Source: an uncultured Bacteroidales bacterium
GTDB lineage: Bacteria > Bacteroidota > Bacteroidia > Bacteroidales > UBA932
Reading direction: 5' to 3'
DNA length: 37,886 nt
NCBI GenBank assembly: GCA_900317925.1
Contig: ONIQ01000019.1
Coordinates: 1 to 37,886 of the forward strand
Shown here: piece by piece, positions 1 through 7,236 of the stretch
Layout of the letters: every line of letters starts with the position of its first letter
How positions within the stretch are numbered: position 1 is the first letter of the stretch
Program-made: the position numbers and the translations under genes
The notes under the pieces: model-generated
Told to the model about the DNA's origin: nothing
The model's input: only the letters and a program-made list of their open reading frames with translations
The model's database searches: none

Positions 1-171
1 TTTTATGGGATGGATATCCATCAGGACGGTCAAGCTGTCCTTGGTAAAGGCCTTCCAGGAATCGGAATCTTCAAGAGGATTGATATCAGTTGGTTGATTC
101 TGTGCCAAAGCGTTGCCGGAGAGCGTGAAGAGCACAGCGGCGGCAAGAAGCAGGGAAACTAATCGAGTCAT
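1..171 (-). CDS. Secreted protein, N-terminal part only
   Basis: This gene runs leftwards off the window edge, so only its first 57 codons are seen. They start at ATG 171-169. Residues 1-23 form a clear type I signal peptide: a positive start (MTR), a hydrophobic core of Leu and Ala, and an ALA/Q cleavage site after residue 23. The mature part begins QNQPTD and is polar. No family can be recognised from 34 mature residues, so I give no function beyond export to the periplasm or beyond. The gene is divergent from the DUF4199 gene. Its own TATCTTTG box lies about 42 bases upstream of the ATG, which supports this start. Confidence 0.7.
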   Translation of the reverse strand, partial: MTRLVSLLLAAAVLFTLSGNALAQNQPTDINPLEDSDSWKAFTKDSLTVLMDIHPIK

Positions 172-196
172 ATTAAAAACACCGGTAAAAAATTAT

Positions 197-204
197 TATA
201 TTTG
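197..204 (+). promoter_or_regulatory. -7 box for the DUF4199-glycosyltransferase pair
   Basis: TATATTTG matches TAnnTTTG. It ends 27 bases before the ATG at 232. No good -33 TTTG is visible at the expected distance. Confidence 0.6.
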
Positions 205-213
205 TAAGTTTTA

Positions 214-221
214 CAAAGATA
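214..221 (-). promoter_or_regulatory. -7 box for the leftward secreted-protein gene
   Basis: Read on the minus strand the bases are TATCTTTG, an exact match to the Bacteroidetes TAnnTTTG -7 consensus. It overlaps the region of the rightward promoter, so the two genes share a compact divergent promoter of about 60 bp. Confidence 0.6.
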
Positions 222-231
222 ATAAAAAAGA

Positions 232-810
232 ATGGAAACCATATCCGGCAAAGCAATCTGGAACGAAGCCACAAAAGCGGGCTTGATGTTTGGTCTGGTC
301 TCTGTGGCCTATAACTATATCAGCATTTACCTGGGTAGTCTGGTGGGGTCGTCTTTTCTCCTCAACTTCTTTGCTTCGGTGGGTGTCTGGCTTCTCCGAG
401 TAGCGAAAATTGTGGGCCTCATCCTGTTGATGCGCGCTTGTATGACGCGTCTCACACGGAATTATAGCGAGGTAACGAATGGCGATACCTTCCTTCTGGG
501 CATTGCCATTTCCGCCTTGTCGGCCATTATCGTGGCAGGTTTTACTTTGCTGGACTGCACGGTGTTGCTCCCGACTCATTATCAGGATGTAATGAACCAG
601 GTCATGGCTGAATTGCAGCCGAGTATGGATGCCAATCTCCGTTCCGCGATGGAAGACGTCCTGTCCAATTTCTCTGGAATCATGTTCTGGAGTACCTTGT
701 TCTATTGCATCCTGTACGGTGTGATCCTGTCCCGTATCCTATCCAGAAGGATTCCTGCGCAGGATCCATTCGCCGATTTCCCCCATTCCGATAATCCCGA
801 TCAACAGTAG
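232..810 (+). CDS. DUF4199 family membrane protein
   Basis: The protein has 192 residues with about four hydrophobic segments, roughly residues 15-38, 45-67, 85-107 and 147-168. The layout, length and the motif region around NEATKAGLMFG near the start fit DUF4199, a Bacteroidetes family of small inner-membrane proteins of unknown function. The segment between membrane spans three and four (about 108-145) is polar and probably faces the periplasm or cytoplasm as one loop. It ends only four bases before a family 2 glycosyltransferase, a pairing I know from other Bacteroidetes genomes. The two are probably co-transcribed and may act together in polyprenyl-linked sugar transfer, but that is inference. 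The start is supported by the promoter box 27 bases upstream. Confidence 0.8.
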   Translation: METISGKAIWNEATKAGLMFGLVSVAYNYISIYLGSLVGSSFLLNFFASVGVWLLRVAKIVGLILLMRACMTRLTRNYSEVTNGDTFLLGIAISALSAIIVAGFTLLDCTVLLPTHYQDVMNQVMAELQPSMDANLRSAMEDVLSNFSGIMFWSTLFYCILYGVILSRILSRRIPAQDPFADFPHSDNPDQQ

Positions 811-814
811 CATC

Positions 815-1777
815 ATGGAATACAAGAAAGACATCAGCATCATCGTTCCGTTGTTCAACGAAAACGAATCGCTGCCCGAACTGGTTCGCCGAATCGATGC
901 GACGATGTGCAGCGAAGGCCTTGGTTATGAACTGATTCTGGTAGATGATGGCAGCCAGGATGGCTCGTGGGAGAGCATTCGTGACCTTGCGCGCGAATAC
1001 CCCTGCGTAAAGGGAATCTCTTTCCGCCGGAATTACGGCAAGAGCGCCGCGCTTTTCTGCGGTTTCGAACAGGCGGAAGGACGGGTGGTGTGCACCCTGG
1101 ACGCTGACCTGCAGGATGCTCCGGAGGAATTGCCGGAGATGTACCGGATGATTGTGAACGAGGGATACGATGTCGTATCGGGCTGGAAACAGCATCGCAA
1201 AGACAACGCCCTCACGAAAAACCTCCCTTCGAAGCTTTACAACGCTACCGCGCGTTGGATTACCGGCATCCGCCTGCATGATATGAACTGCGGCATCAAG
1301 GCCTATCGCAGCGAGGTGGTGAAGAGCATCGAGGTCTATGGCGAGATGCATCGTTACATCCCGTATCTGGCAAAGAATGCGGGTTTCGACAAGATTACCG
1401 AGAAGAAGGTGCGTCACGAAAAACGCAAATACGGAAAGAGCAAATTCGGCATGGAACGCTTTGTGAACGGCTTCCTGGACCTGCTTTCGCTATGGTTCCT
1501 AAGCGTGTTCGGCAAGAAGCCGATGCATTTCTTCGGTTTCTCCGGCATCCTGATGTTCCTGGTGGGCGGCATCATCGCCGTGTGGCTGATCGTGGCCAAA
1601 CTGATACATCAGGCCCATCATGTCCCCTTCCGGCAGGTTACAGACCAGCCGTTGTTCTATCTGGCCTTGGTCGCCGTCATCCTGGGCGTCATGCTTTTCC
1701 TGGCCGGCTTTGTCTGTGAAATGGTCTCCCGCACGGGCCAGGATCGGAACCATTACAACATCAAGGACCGTTTCTGA
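815..1777 (+). CDS. Family 2 glycosyltransferase, DPM1/GtrB type
   Basis: The protein has 320 residues. Residues 6-230 are a GT-A fold: an IIVPLFNE opening, DDGS at 44-47 (nucleotide binding) and DADLQD at 96-101 (the DXD-type metal site). Two membrane spans follow at about 239-261 and 281-305, which is the GtrB/ArnC/YfdH layout of undecaprenyl- or dolichyl-phosphate sugar transferases. It probably moves a sugar from a nucleotide donor to a polyprenyl phosphate carrier on the cytoplasmic face of the inner membrane. The sugar cannot be told from sequence. It follows the DUF4199 gene after four bases, so co-expression is likely. The thrS promoter begins right after its stop codon. Confidence 0.88.
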   Translation: MEYKKDISIIVPLFNENESLPELVRRIDATMCSEGLGYELILVDDGSQDGSWESIRDLAREYPCVKGISFRRNYGKSAALFCGFEQAEGRVVCTLDADLQDAPEELPEMYRMIVNEGYDVVSGWKQHRKDNALTKNLPSKLYNATARWITGIRLHDMNCGIKAYRSEVVKSIEVYGEMHRYIPYLAKNAGFDKITEKKVRHEKRKYGKSKFGMERFVNGFLDLLSLWFLSVFGKKPMHFFGFSGILMFLVGGIIAVWLIVAKLIHQAHHVPFRQVTDQPLFYLALVAVILGVMLFLAGFVCEMVSRTGQDRNHYNIKDRF

Positions 1778-1798
1778 TGGTTATTCGGATTTTATTCG

Positions 1799-1806
1799 TA
1801 TCTTTG
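1799..1806 (+). promoter_or_regulatory. -7 box for the thrS-infC-rpmI-rplT cluster
   Basis: TATCTTTG, an exact TAnnTTTG match, lies 21 bases after the glycosyltransferase stop and 30 bases before the thrS ATG. Confidence 0.65.
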
Positions 1807-1836
1807 TAAGTTAATAGTTAGAGATTCGTAAGCGAT

Positions 1837-3768
1837 ATGATTAACATTACATTTCCTGATGGCAGTGTCAAGCCCTTCGAGCAGGGCGTGACCGCGTATG
1901 ACATTGCGATGAGTATCAGCCCTCGCCTGGCGGCCGAGGTACTTGCTGCCAAGGTAAATGAAACCGTATATGACCTGACCCGTCCTATTAAGGAAGATGC
2001 TGCTATCCAGCTTCTTAAGTGGGACGATGAAGAAGGGCGCCGGGTGTTCTGGCACTCCTCCTCCCACCTGATGGCAGAGGCCCTCGAGGCCCTCTATCCG
2101 GGTGTAAAATTCGGTATCGGACCGGCCATTGAAAACGGATTCTACTATGATGTGGACCTGAATGGCGCGCAGATTTCGGATACCGACTTGGCCGCAATCG
2201 AGAAGAAGATGCTGGAGTTGGCCCGCGAAAAGCAGGACTTCAAACGCATCGAAGTCTCCAAGGCCGATGCCCTGAAGTATTTCGAGCAGAAAGGAGATCC
2301 GTACAAGTGCGAGCTGATCAGCGAGTTGGAAGACGGAACCATTACGTATTATGAAAATGGTGCTTTTACCGACCTTTGCCGCGGCCCGCATCTGCGGAAC
2401 ACCGAGATGATCAAGGCGGTGAAGCTGACCGCCATTGCCGGAGCCTATTGGCGCGGAGATGAGAAACGTCAGCAGTTGACCCGTATCTACGGTATCACCT
2501 TCCCGAAGAAATCCCTGCTGGACGATTATCTGGTCCTGCTGGAAGAGGCCAAGAAGCGCGACCACCGCAAGATTGGAAAGGAGATGGAACTCTTTACCTT
2601 CTCGCCTCGCGTGGGCATGGGTCTGCCGTTGTGGCTTCCCCGCGGTACCGTCATGCGCCAGGAACTGGTCAAATTCCTCACGAAGAAACTGAACGAAAGC
2701 GGCTACCTTCAGGTAGTTACGCCGCATATCGGTGGCAAACAGCTGTATGTCACTTCCGGTCACTATGCCAAATACGGCAAGGACTCTTTCCAGCCCATCC
2801 ATACCCCGCAGGAAGGGGAGGAATACCTGCTGAAGCCGATGAACTGCCCGCACCACTGCGAAATCTTCCGCAGTTCTCCGCGCTCGTACCGTGACCTGCC
2901 GCTGCGTCTGGCTGAATTCGGTACCGTGTACCGTTACGAACAGAGCGGCGAGCTACATGGTCTTACGCGTGTGCGCTGCTTTACCCAGGACGACGCCCAT
3001 ATGTTTGTCCGCCAGGAACAGCTAAAGGATGAATTCAAGAAGGTTATCGACCTTATTCTCTATGTGTTCAAGGTATTCAAGTTCGAGGATTACACCGCTC
3101 AGATTTCCCTGCGCGACAAGGTGAACCGCGACAAATACATCGGTTCGGAAGAGAATTGGGACAAGGCCGAGGCCGCCATTATCGAGTCGGCGGCGGAAAA
3201 GGGCCTTCCCACGGTTGTGGAGTATGGCGAGGCGGCCTTCTACGGTCCGAAACTGGACTTCATGGTGAAGGATGCACTCGGACGCAAATGGCAGTTGGGT
3301 ACCATTCAGGTCGATTACAACCTGCCGGAGCGTTTCGAACTGGAATATATCGACGCTGACGGCTCCCGCAAACGTCCGGTGATGATCCACCGCGCCCCCT
3401 TCGGCTCGCTGGAGCGTTTCACCGCCGTGCTGCTGGAGCATACGGCCGGTCACCTGCCTCTCTGGCTCACGCCGGACCAGGTAAAAGTGCTGCCTATCAG
3501 TGAAAAATATGCAGATTATGCAAAAAAAGTTTGCGAATTGATGAATAATTCCGAAATTCGCGCTTCCATAGACGATCGCAACGAGACCCTTGGCAAGCGA
3601 ATCCGTGAGATTTCCTTGAAAAAGATCCCGCTTATTGCGATTGTCGGTGAAAAGGAAATGGCCGACGGCACTGTCTCTATCCGTAGGGATGGTGTTGACA
3701 AAGGCTCTATGACCGTAGATGCATTCATCGCCCGTTTCAAAGAGATTATCTCCGAGGAACTGGCTTAA
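1837..3768 (+). CDS. thrS: Threonine--tRNA ligase
   Basis: This enzyme charges tRNA-Thr with threonine in the cytoplasm. At 643 residues it is full length (E. coli has 642). In order there is an N-terminal TGS domain (1-62), an editing domain with the zinc-like HSSSH motif at 73-77 and the C181/H185 pair, the class II catalytic core (about 245-540) and an anticodon-binding domain (about 545-643). The core zinc ligands of the family appear as Cys337 (in MNCPHHC), His388 and His518, so the enzyme looks fully active and editing-competent. It opens the thrS-infC-rpmI-rplT cluster common in bacteria. The start follows a TATCTTTG box by 30 bases. No T-box or operator-like tRNA mimic is evident in the 30-base leader. 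Confidence 0.97.
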   Translation: MINITFPDGSVKPFEQGVTAYDIAMSISPRLAAEVLAAKVNETVYDLTRPIKEDAAIQLLKWDDEEGRRVFWHSSSHLMAEALEALYPGVKFGIGPAIENGFYYDVDLNGAQISDTDLAAIEKKMLELAREKQDFKRIEVSKADALKYFEQKGDPYKCELISELEDGTITYYENGAFTDLCRGPHLRNTEMIKAVKLTAIAGAYWRGDEKRQQLTRIYGITFPKKSLLDDYLVLLEEAKKRDHRKIGKEMELFTFSPRVGMGLPLWLPRGTVMRQELVKFLTKKLNESGYLQVVTPHIGGKQLYVTSGHYAKYGKDSFQPIHTPQEGEEYLLKPMNCPHHCEIFRSSPRSYRDLPLRLAEFGTVYRYEQSGELHGLTRVRCFTQDDAHMFVRQEQLKDEFKKVIDLILYVFKVFKFEDYTAQISLRDKVNRDKYIGSEENWDKAEAAIIESAAEKGLPTVVEYGEAAFYGPKLDFMVKDALGRKWQLGTIQVDYNLPERFELEYIDADGSRKRPVMIHRAPFGSLERFTAVLLEHTAGHLPLWLTPDQVKVLPISEKYADYAKKVCELMNNSEIRASIDDRNETLGKRIREISLKKIPLIAIVGEKEMADGTVSIRRDGVDKGSMTVDAFIARFKEIISEELA

Positions 3769-3775
3769 AAAACAC

Positions 3776-3792
3776 AGGAGGATCGCTTTATC
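3776..3792 (+). promoter_or_regulatory. Strong Shine-Dalgarno and AUC start of infC
   Basis: AGGAGGA at 3776-3782 is followed after seven bases by ATC at 3790, in frame with the IF-3 coding region. No ATG, GTG or TTG lies in the frame between the thrS stop and the conserved IF-3 N terminus. A full Shine-Dalgarno stands out here because nearly all other starts in this window lack one. Confidence 0.7.
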
Positions 3793-4392
3793 GCTGGACC
3801 TTACAAACCGAGACCGAACTTCGGTCCCAAACCTGCCCGGCCGGCCAACGCCCCGGGAAACCGTCCTCGCCAGAAAGGAGAGAACGAGCTGAATATCAAT
3901 GAGGAGATCACTGCTTCTCAGGTGCGCCTTGTGGGGGAGAACATCCCCGAACAGGGCATCTATCCCATTGCTGCGGCCCTGAAGATGGCCGACGAGCAGG
4001 GTCTTGACCTCGTTGAAATCAGCGGAAAGGCCGATCCGCCCGTGTGCAAGATCCTGGATTATCAGAAGTATCTGTACCAGCAGAAGAAGAAGGCAAAGGA
4101 AATGAAGCAGAATGCTTCGAAGGTGGTCATCAAGGAGATCCGTTTCGGGCCCAACACCGACGAGCATGACTTCCAGTTCAAACTGAAACATGCGCGCGAG
4201 TTCCTGGGCGAGGGTTCCAAGGTGAAAGCCTCCATCTTCTTCCGCGGCCGTTCCATCATGTTCGCCGACCAGGGCCAGAAACAGCTGCTGCGTTTTGCCG
4301 TAGAGTTGGAGGATGCCGGTCGCGCCGAGAACATGCCGGTTCTGGAAGGAAAACGGATGACGATGATGATCGCTCCGGTAAAAAAGAAATAA
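3790..4392 (+). CDS. infC: Translation initiation factor IF-3, AUC start
   Basis: IF-3 binds the 30S subunit, keeps it apart from 50S and checks the start codon and initiator tRNA. The protein is 200 residues. A basic proline-rich extension (1-34, mostly P, R, K, N, G) leads into the N domain (LNINEEI from about residue 36, then QVRLVGENIPEQGIYP). A lysine-rich linker (QQKKKAKEMKQ) and the C domain (VKEIRF-like through GRSIMF) follow. The first ATG in frame is at 3922 and would delete the conserved LNINEEI, so I place the start at the AUC at 3790. Rare start codons on infC are known in other bacteria (AUU in E. coli) and make translation self-limiting, because IF-3 rejects them. It lies 21 bases after thrS and before rpmI. 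Confidence 0.9.
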   Translation: MAGPYKPRPNFGPKPARPANAPGNRPRQKGENELNINEEITASQVRLVGENIPEQGIYPIAAALKMADEQGLDLVEISGKADPPVCKILDYQKYLYQQKKKAKEMKQNASKVVIKEIRFGPNTDEHDFQFKLKHAREFLGEGSKVKASIFFRGRSIMFADQGQKQLLRFAVELEDAGRAENMPVLEGKRMTMMIAPVKKK

Positions 4393-4395
4393 GAA

Positions 4396-4412
4396 TCCGT
4401 AACAGTTACGGA
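4396..4412 (+). repeat. Short palindrome between infC and rpmI
   Basis: TCCGTAAC, one A, then GTTACGGA: eight-base arms immediately after the infC stop. In RNA it can form a six-pair stem with a five-base loop. It has no T-run directly after it, so it may be an mRNA-stability or processing hairpin rather than a terminator. A second, weaker AACAGTTA copy lies at about 4424. Confidence 0.4.
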
Positions 4413-4445
4413 ACGTATATTATTAACAGTTAAATTTTTTTAACA

Positions 4446-4640
4446 ATGGCAAAGCTTAAGACCAACTCCGGTGCCAAAAAGCGCTTTACGCTTACCGGTT
4501 CGGGCAAGATCAAGAGGAAGCATGCTTATCACAGCCACATCCTCACGAAGAAGACCAAGAAGCAGAAAAGGAACCTCGACCACTTCGCCATCCTCGAGAA
4601 GGTGGATGTGAATCGCGTAAAAGAACTTCTGGTCCTCTAA
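4446..4640 (+). CDS. rpmI: 50S ribosomal protein L35
   Basis: L35 is a small, very basic protein of the large subunit. The 64-residue product begins [14 protein letters not shown], has the family signature of a glycine-lysine patch ([17 protein letters not shown]) and a [11 protein letters not shown] stretch, and is the usual length. It sits between infC and rplT as in most bacteria. The ATG follows an A/T-rich leader with no Shine-Dalgarno, as is typical for this phylum. Confidence 0.96.
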   Translation: MAKLKTNSGAKKRFTLTGSGKIKRKHAYHSHILTKKTKKQKRNLDHFAILEKVDVNRVKELLVL

Positions 4641-4654
4641 ACCTTATCGTTTAA

Positions 4655-4698
4655 CTTTGGAAAGCAGTCCGAAGAACCCGAAACGGGTCACTGCTTCC
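4655..4698 (+). promoter_or_regulatory. Probable L20-binding leader between rpmI and rplT
   Basis: An irregular two-part hairpin is visible. The outer stem pairs GGAAAGCAGT (4659-4668, one bulged A) with ACTGCTTCC (4690-4698). The inner stem pairs ACCCG (4676-4680) with CGGGT (4684-4688) around an AAA loop. Between them is a very uneven internal loop of seven purine-rich bases (4669-4675) against one (4689). A stem with an asymmetric, adenine-containing internal loop just upstream of rplT is how E. coli L20 recognises its own mRNA in place of 23S rRNA. That this one binds L20 is inference from position and shape. Confidence 0.5.
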
Positions 4699-4715
4699 AG
4701 TAAAATCAAAAAATT

Positions 4716-5060
4716 ATGCCTAGATCAGTTAATTCTGTCGCCTCCAGGGCGCGCCGCAAGAAGATTCTTAAGAGAACCCGCGGCAACTTCCTTTCCCGGA
4801 AGAATGTGTGGACCGTAGCGAAAAACACCTATGAGAAGGGTTTGACCTATGCGTACCGCGATCGTAAGACCAAAAAGCGCACCTTCCGTGCCTTGTGGAT
4901 CCAGCGTATCAACGCTGCCGCCCGCCAGTACGGAATCTCCTATTCCCAGTTCATGGGCCGTCTCGCCAAGCAGAACATCGGTCTGAACCGCAAGGTTCTC
5001 GCTGACCTCGCGATGAACAATCCGCAGGCGTTCGAGGCTATCATCAACTCGGTAAAATAG
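4716..5060 (+). CDS. rplT: 50S ribosomal protein L20
   Basis: L20 binds 23S rRNA early in large-subunit assembly. The 114-residue product is the usual length. It begins [23 protein letters not shown] (basic, disordered N-terminal arm) and continues with [27 protein letters not shown] and the globular C domain [19 protein letters not shown]. It is the fourth gene of the cluster and is preceded by a structured 75-base spacer that probably mediates self-repression. lepB begins eight bases after its stop. Confidence 0.97.
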   Translation: MPRSVNSVASRARRKKILKRTRGNFLSRKNVWTVAKNTYEKGLTYAYRDRKTKKRTFRALWIQRINAAARQYGISYSQFMGRLAKQNIGLNRKVLADLAMNNPQAFEAIINSVK

Positions 5061-5068
5061 TCTGAACC

Positions 5069-6415
5069 GTGCGTTGGAAGGATCTCTGCCATAACCGTTG
5101 GGCCCGGATGCTTTTCTGGGCGGTCCTGTACGTGTTATGGGTGATCTGGCTCGGGAACTACTGGTGGCTCTTTGGACTCATTGTCATCTTCGACCTCTAC
5201 ATTACCAAAAAGGTAAAGTGGCTGTTCTGGAAGAAAGAGTACAAAGAGGGTGAAAAACACAATGCCCTGCTCGATTGGATCGATGCCATCGTCTTCGCGC
5301 TTGTGGTGGTCACGTTCATCAACATGTTCTTTTTCCAGGCCTTCAAGATTCCTTCCTCTTCGATGGAGAGTTCCCTTTACACGGGCGACCATCTCTTCGT
5401 CAGCAAGCTTACCTATGGCCCGCGGGTGCCTCAAACCCCGCTGACCATCCCGTTTACCCACAACGTCATTTTTGGAAAGGAGTCGTATTCGACCGCCATC
5501 CAGAACAAATACCGCAGGCTCAAGGGCTTCCGGAATGTGAAAAGGGGCGATTATGTGGTGTTCGGGTTTCCGCACGGGGATACCGTGCTGAAAAAAGATC
5601 CCATGGCCGATTATTACGCCTATGTGCGGGATGCCGGCCGCGATTATGTCCTCCGCCATTATGGCCCCGTGGTTGTCCGTCCGATGGACAAGAAAGACCA
5701 CTATGTCAAGCGCTGTGTCGCCATCCCCGGTGACACGCTGGAAGTAAAGGCCGGTGTGGTGTATGTGAATGGGATTCAGCAGGAAGCGTATCCGGGTTTG
5801 CAGCTGACCTACAAGGTGATGACCAACGGGCATCCCTTTAACCCCAAGTTCGTGGATGAACTGGGATTGAACACGACGGAACTCTATTATGATCCGCGCC
5901 TGCCGGGATATCCGTTCCTCCCGCTCACGGCTTCCATGCTGGAAAAGGTGAAGCAGATCAAGGCAGTCGTTTCGGTGGAACCCAACCTGGATGTGTGGCC
6001 GCCGGACTTCCCGGACAACGAGGAAACCCTTTTCCCGTTCACCCCGGAACGTCACTGGACCCGCGACTGGTATGGCCCCATCTGGATCCCCGTCAAGGGC
6101 GCCACGGTGCCCCTTACGGTGGAGAACATGCCCCTTTATCGCCGCATCATCGCGGTGTACGAGGGAAACAGCCTCGAGGAACGGCCCGACGGAACCATCC
6201 TTATCAACGGAGAAATCGCACAGGAATATACATTCAAGCAAGACTATTATTTTATGATGGGAGACAACCGGCATAATTCCCTCGACTCCCGGTACTGGGG
6301 ATTTGTCCCTGAGGACCATATCGTGGGAAGACCGTCGGTCATCTGGCTCTCAACAGACAGGGGACGAAAGTTCCCCAAGAATATCAGGTGGCGGAGATTC
6401 CTCAAATTTGTATAG
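5069..6415 (+). CDS. lepB: Signal peptidase I, long Bacteroidetes form
   Basis: This membrane serine peptidase removes signal peptides from exported proteins. The product is 448 residues, well above the 323 of E. coli. Membrane spans lie at about 14-45 (a pair) and 74-92. The catalytic Ser98 is in PSSSMESS and the general-base Lys214 is in YVKRCVAIPGD. The closing box MGDNRHNSLDSRYWG holds the conserved structural residues. The extra length is mainly an insertion of about 130 residues between box D and box E (roughly 235-370), a common feature of this phylum. The start chosen is GTG 5069, eight bases after rplT; an ATG 13 codons later is a possible alternative. Confidence 0.93.
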   Translation: MRWKDLCHNRWARMLFWAVLYVLWVIWLGNYWWLFGLIVIFDLYITKKVKWLFWKKEYKEGEKHNALLDWIDAIVFALVVVTFINMFFFQAFKIPSSSMESSLYTGDHLFVSKLTYGPRVPQTPLTIPFTHNVIFGKESYSTAIQNKYRRLKGFRNVKRGDYVVFGFPHGDTVLKKDPMADYYAYVRDAGRDYVLRHYGPVVVRPMDKKDHYVKRCVAIPGDTLEVKAGVVYVNGIQQEAYPGLQLTYKVMTNGHPFNPKFVDELGLNTTELYYDPRLPGYPFLPLTASMLEKVKQIKAVVSVEPNLDVWPPDFPDNEETLFPFTPERHWTRDWYGPIWIPVKGATVPLTVENMPLYRRIIAVYEGNSLEERPDGTILINGEIAQEYTFKQDYYFMMGDNRHNSLDSRYWGFVPEDHIVGRPSVIWLSTDRGRKFPKNIRWRRFLKFV

Positions 6416-6420
6416 ATTTC

Positions 6421-6451
6421 TTGGAATTACGGAAATTTAATGCGAACTTTG
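6421..6451 (+). promoter_or_regulatory. Likely promoter for rpmB-rpmG-DUF4295
   Basis: A TTG at 6421-6423 is followed after 20 bases by GAACTTTG at 6444-6451, a near match to TAnnTTTG that lacks the first T. The 68-base leader to rpmB ends in an A-rich stretch. Confidence 0.45.
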
Positions 6452-6518
6452 CAGCCCGCTGCAATAATGTGGGAATCTGACGCACAAGAGATTGAAATAA
6501 AATAAAAAAGAAATAACC

Positions 6519-6761
6519 ATGGCAAAAGTTTGTCAAATTACAGGAAGGAAGAGAATGAAGGGCAACAATGTCGCTCATTCCAAGCTGCGCACCAAGCGTG
6601 ACTTCTCCCTCAACCTCAAGCGGAAGAAATTCTGGTCCGAGGAAGAGCAGCGTTTTGTTACACTCAGAGTGTCTTGCAAGGGCATGCGGATCATTCGCAA
6701 GAATGGTCTCGAGGCTACGGTGAAAGAGGCTCAGAAGAAAGGATACGTTAATCTTGTCTAA
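6519..6761 (+). CDS. rpmB: 50S ribosomal protein L28
   Basis: The 80-residue product begins MAKVCQITGRKRMKGNNVAHSKLRTKR, the L28 signature, followed by FSLNLKRKKFWSEEEQRFVTLRVS. It lacks the paired Cys zinc ribbon seen in some L28 proteins, having single Cys residues only. It is a large-subunit protein near the E site. It leads a conserved block rpmB, rpmG, DUF4295, ftsY. rpmG starts 12 bases downstream. Confidence 0.96.
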   Translation: MAKVCQITGRKRMKGNNVAHSKLRTKRDFSLNLKRKKFWSEEEQRFVTLRVSCKGMRIIRKNGLEATVKEAQKKGYVNLV

Positions 6762-6773
6762 AACCGTAGGATT

Positions 6774-6962
6774 ATGGCAAAGAAAGCAAAAGGCAACAGA
6801 GTTCAGGTCATCCTCGAGTGCACCGAGCAGAAAGAAAGCGGCGTTCCCGGAATGTCCCGCTACATCACGACCAAGAACAAAAAGAATACGCCCGAACGTT
6901 TGGAGCGTAAGAAATACAACCCTTACCTGCACAAGGTGACGGTTCATCGTGAAATCAAATAA
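6774..6962 (+). CDS. rpmG: 50S ribosomal protein L33
   Basis: The 62-residue product begins [62 protein letters not shown], matching L33 (written here only as family evidence: [21 protein letters not shown] and KYNPYL are the diagnostic blocks). Only one Cys is present (in LECTE), so this is the zinc-free form. Paralogues of zinc-binding type are sometimes held elsewhere in a genome. Co-transcription with rpmB and DUF4295 is likely from the 12- and 16-base gaps. Confidence 0.95.
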   Translation: MAKKAKGNRVQVILECTEQKESGVPGMSRYITTKNKKNTPERLERKKYNPYLHKVTVHREIK

Positions 6963-6978
6963 TTGAGGAGATTATACC

Positions 6979-7137
6979 ATGGCAAAGAAAGCAGTTGCAA
7001 CCTTCGCAGCCAAGGCCGGTGCCAAGAGCATGGTCAAGTGCATCAGAATGGACAAGTCCCCCAAGACGGGTGCTTACGTGTTTACGGAGCAGCTTGTTGA
7101 AACCGCACTGGCAAAGGATTTCTTCAATAAGAAGTAA
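6979..7137 (+). CDS. DUF4295 small basic protein, probable ribosomal protein
   Basis: A 52-residue protein, MAKKAVATFAAKAGAKSM at the start and KDFFNKK at the end, with a central MVKCIRMDKSPKTGAYVF. It matches DUF4295, a Bacteroidetes-only family almost always encoded between rpmG and ftsY. From memory, a Bacteroidetes-specific large-subunit protein named bL38 was found in the Flavobacterium johnsoniae ribosome structure, and I believe it belongs to this family, though I cannot confirm the match here. Its basic charge and the L28-L33 context fit a ribosomal role. An AGGAG at 6966-6970 sits eight bases before the ATG, one of few Shine-Dalgarno-like sites in the window. Confidence 0.88.
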   Translation: MAKKAVATFAAKAGAKSMVKCIRMDKSPKTGAYVFTEQLVETALAKDFFNKK

Positions 7138-7157
7138 TCTTTACTGAAAATATGATT

Positions 7158-7191
7158 GGGAGAGGGCCTTAACGGGTGCCTCTCTCTTTTT
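7158..7191 (+). terminator. Rho-independent terminator after DUF4295
   Basis: GAGAGG (7160-7165) pairs with CCTCTC (7179-7184) and a TTTTT run follows at 7187-7191. It separates the ribosomal-protein block from ftsY. Confidence 0.7.
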
Positions 7192-7209
7192 ATTCTCCCC
7201 AGTTTTTGT

Positions 7210-7217
7210 TATATTTG
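7210..7217 (+). promoter_or_regulatory. -7 box for ftsY
   Basis: TATATTTG, an exact TAnnTTTG match, lies between the terminator and the ftsY ATG at 7237. It shows that the open frame upstream of that ATG is not translated. Confidence 0.65.
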
Positions 7218-7236
7218 CAGGTTAAAGTATTCATTT

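Noticed and set aside
7156-7236. Upstream in-frame extension of ftsY
   Set aside because: The stretch contains a terminator hairpin and the TATATTTG promoter box, so it is not translated.
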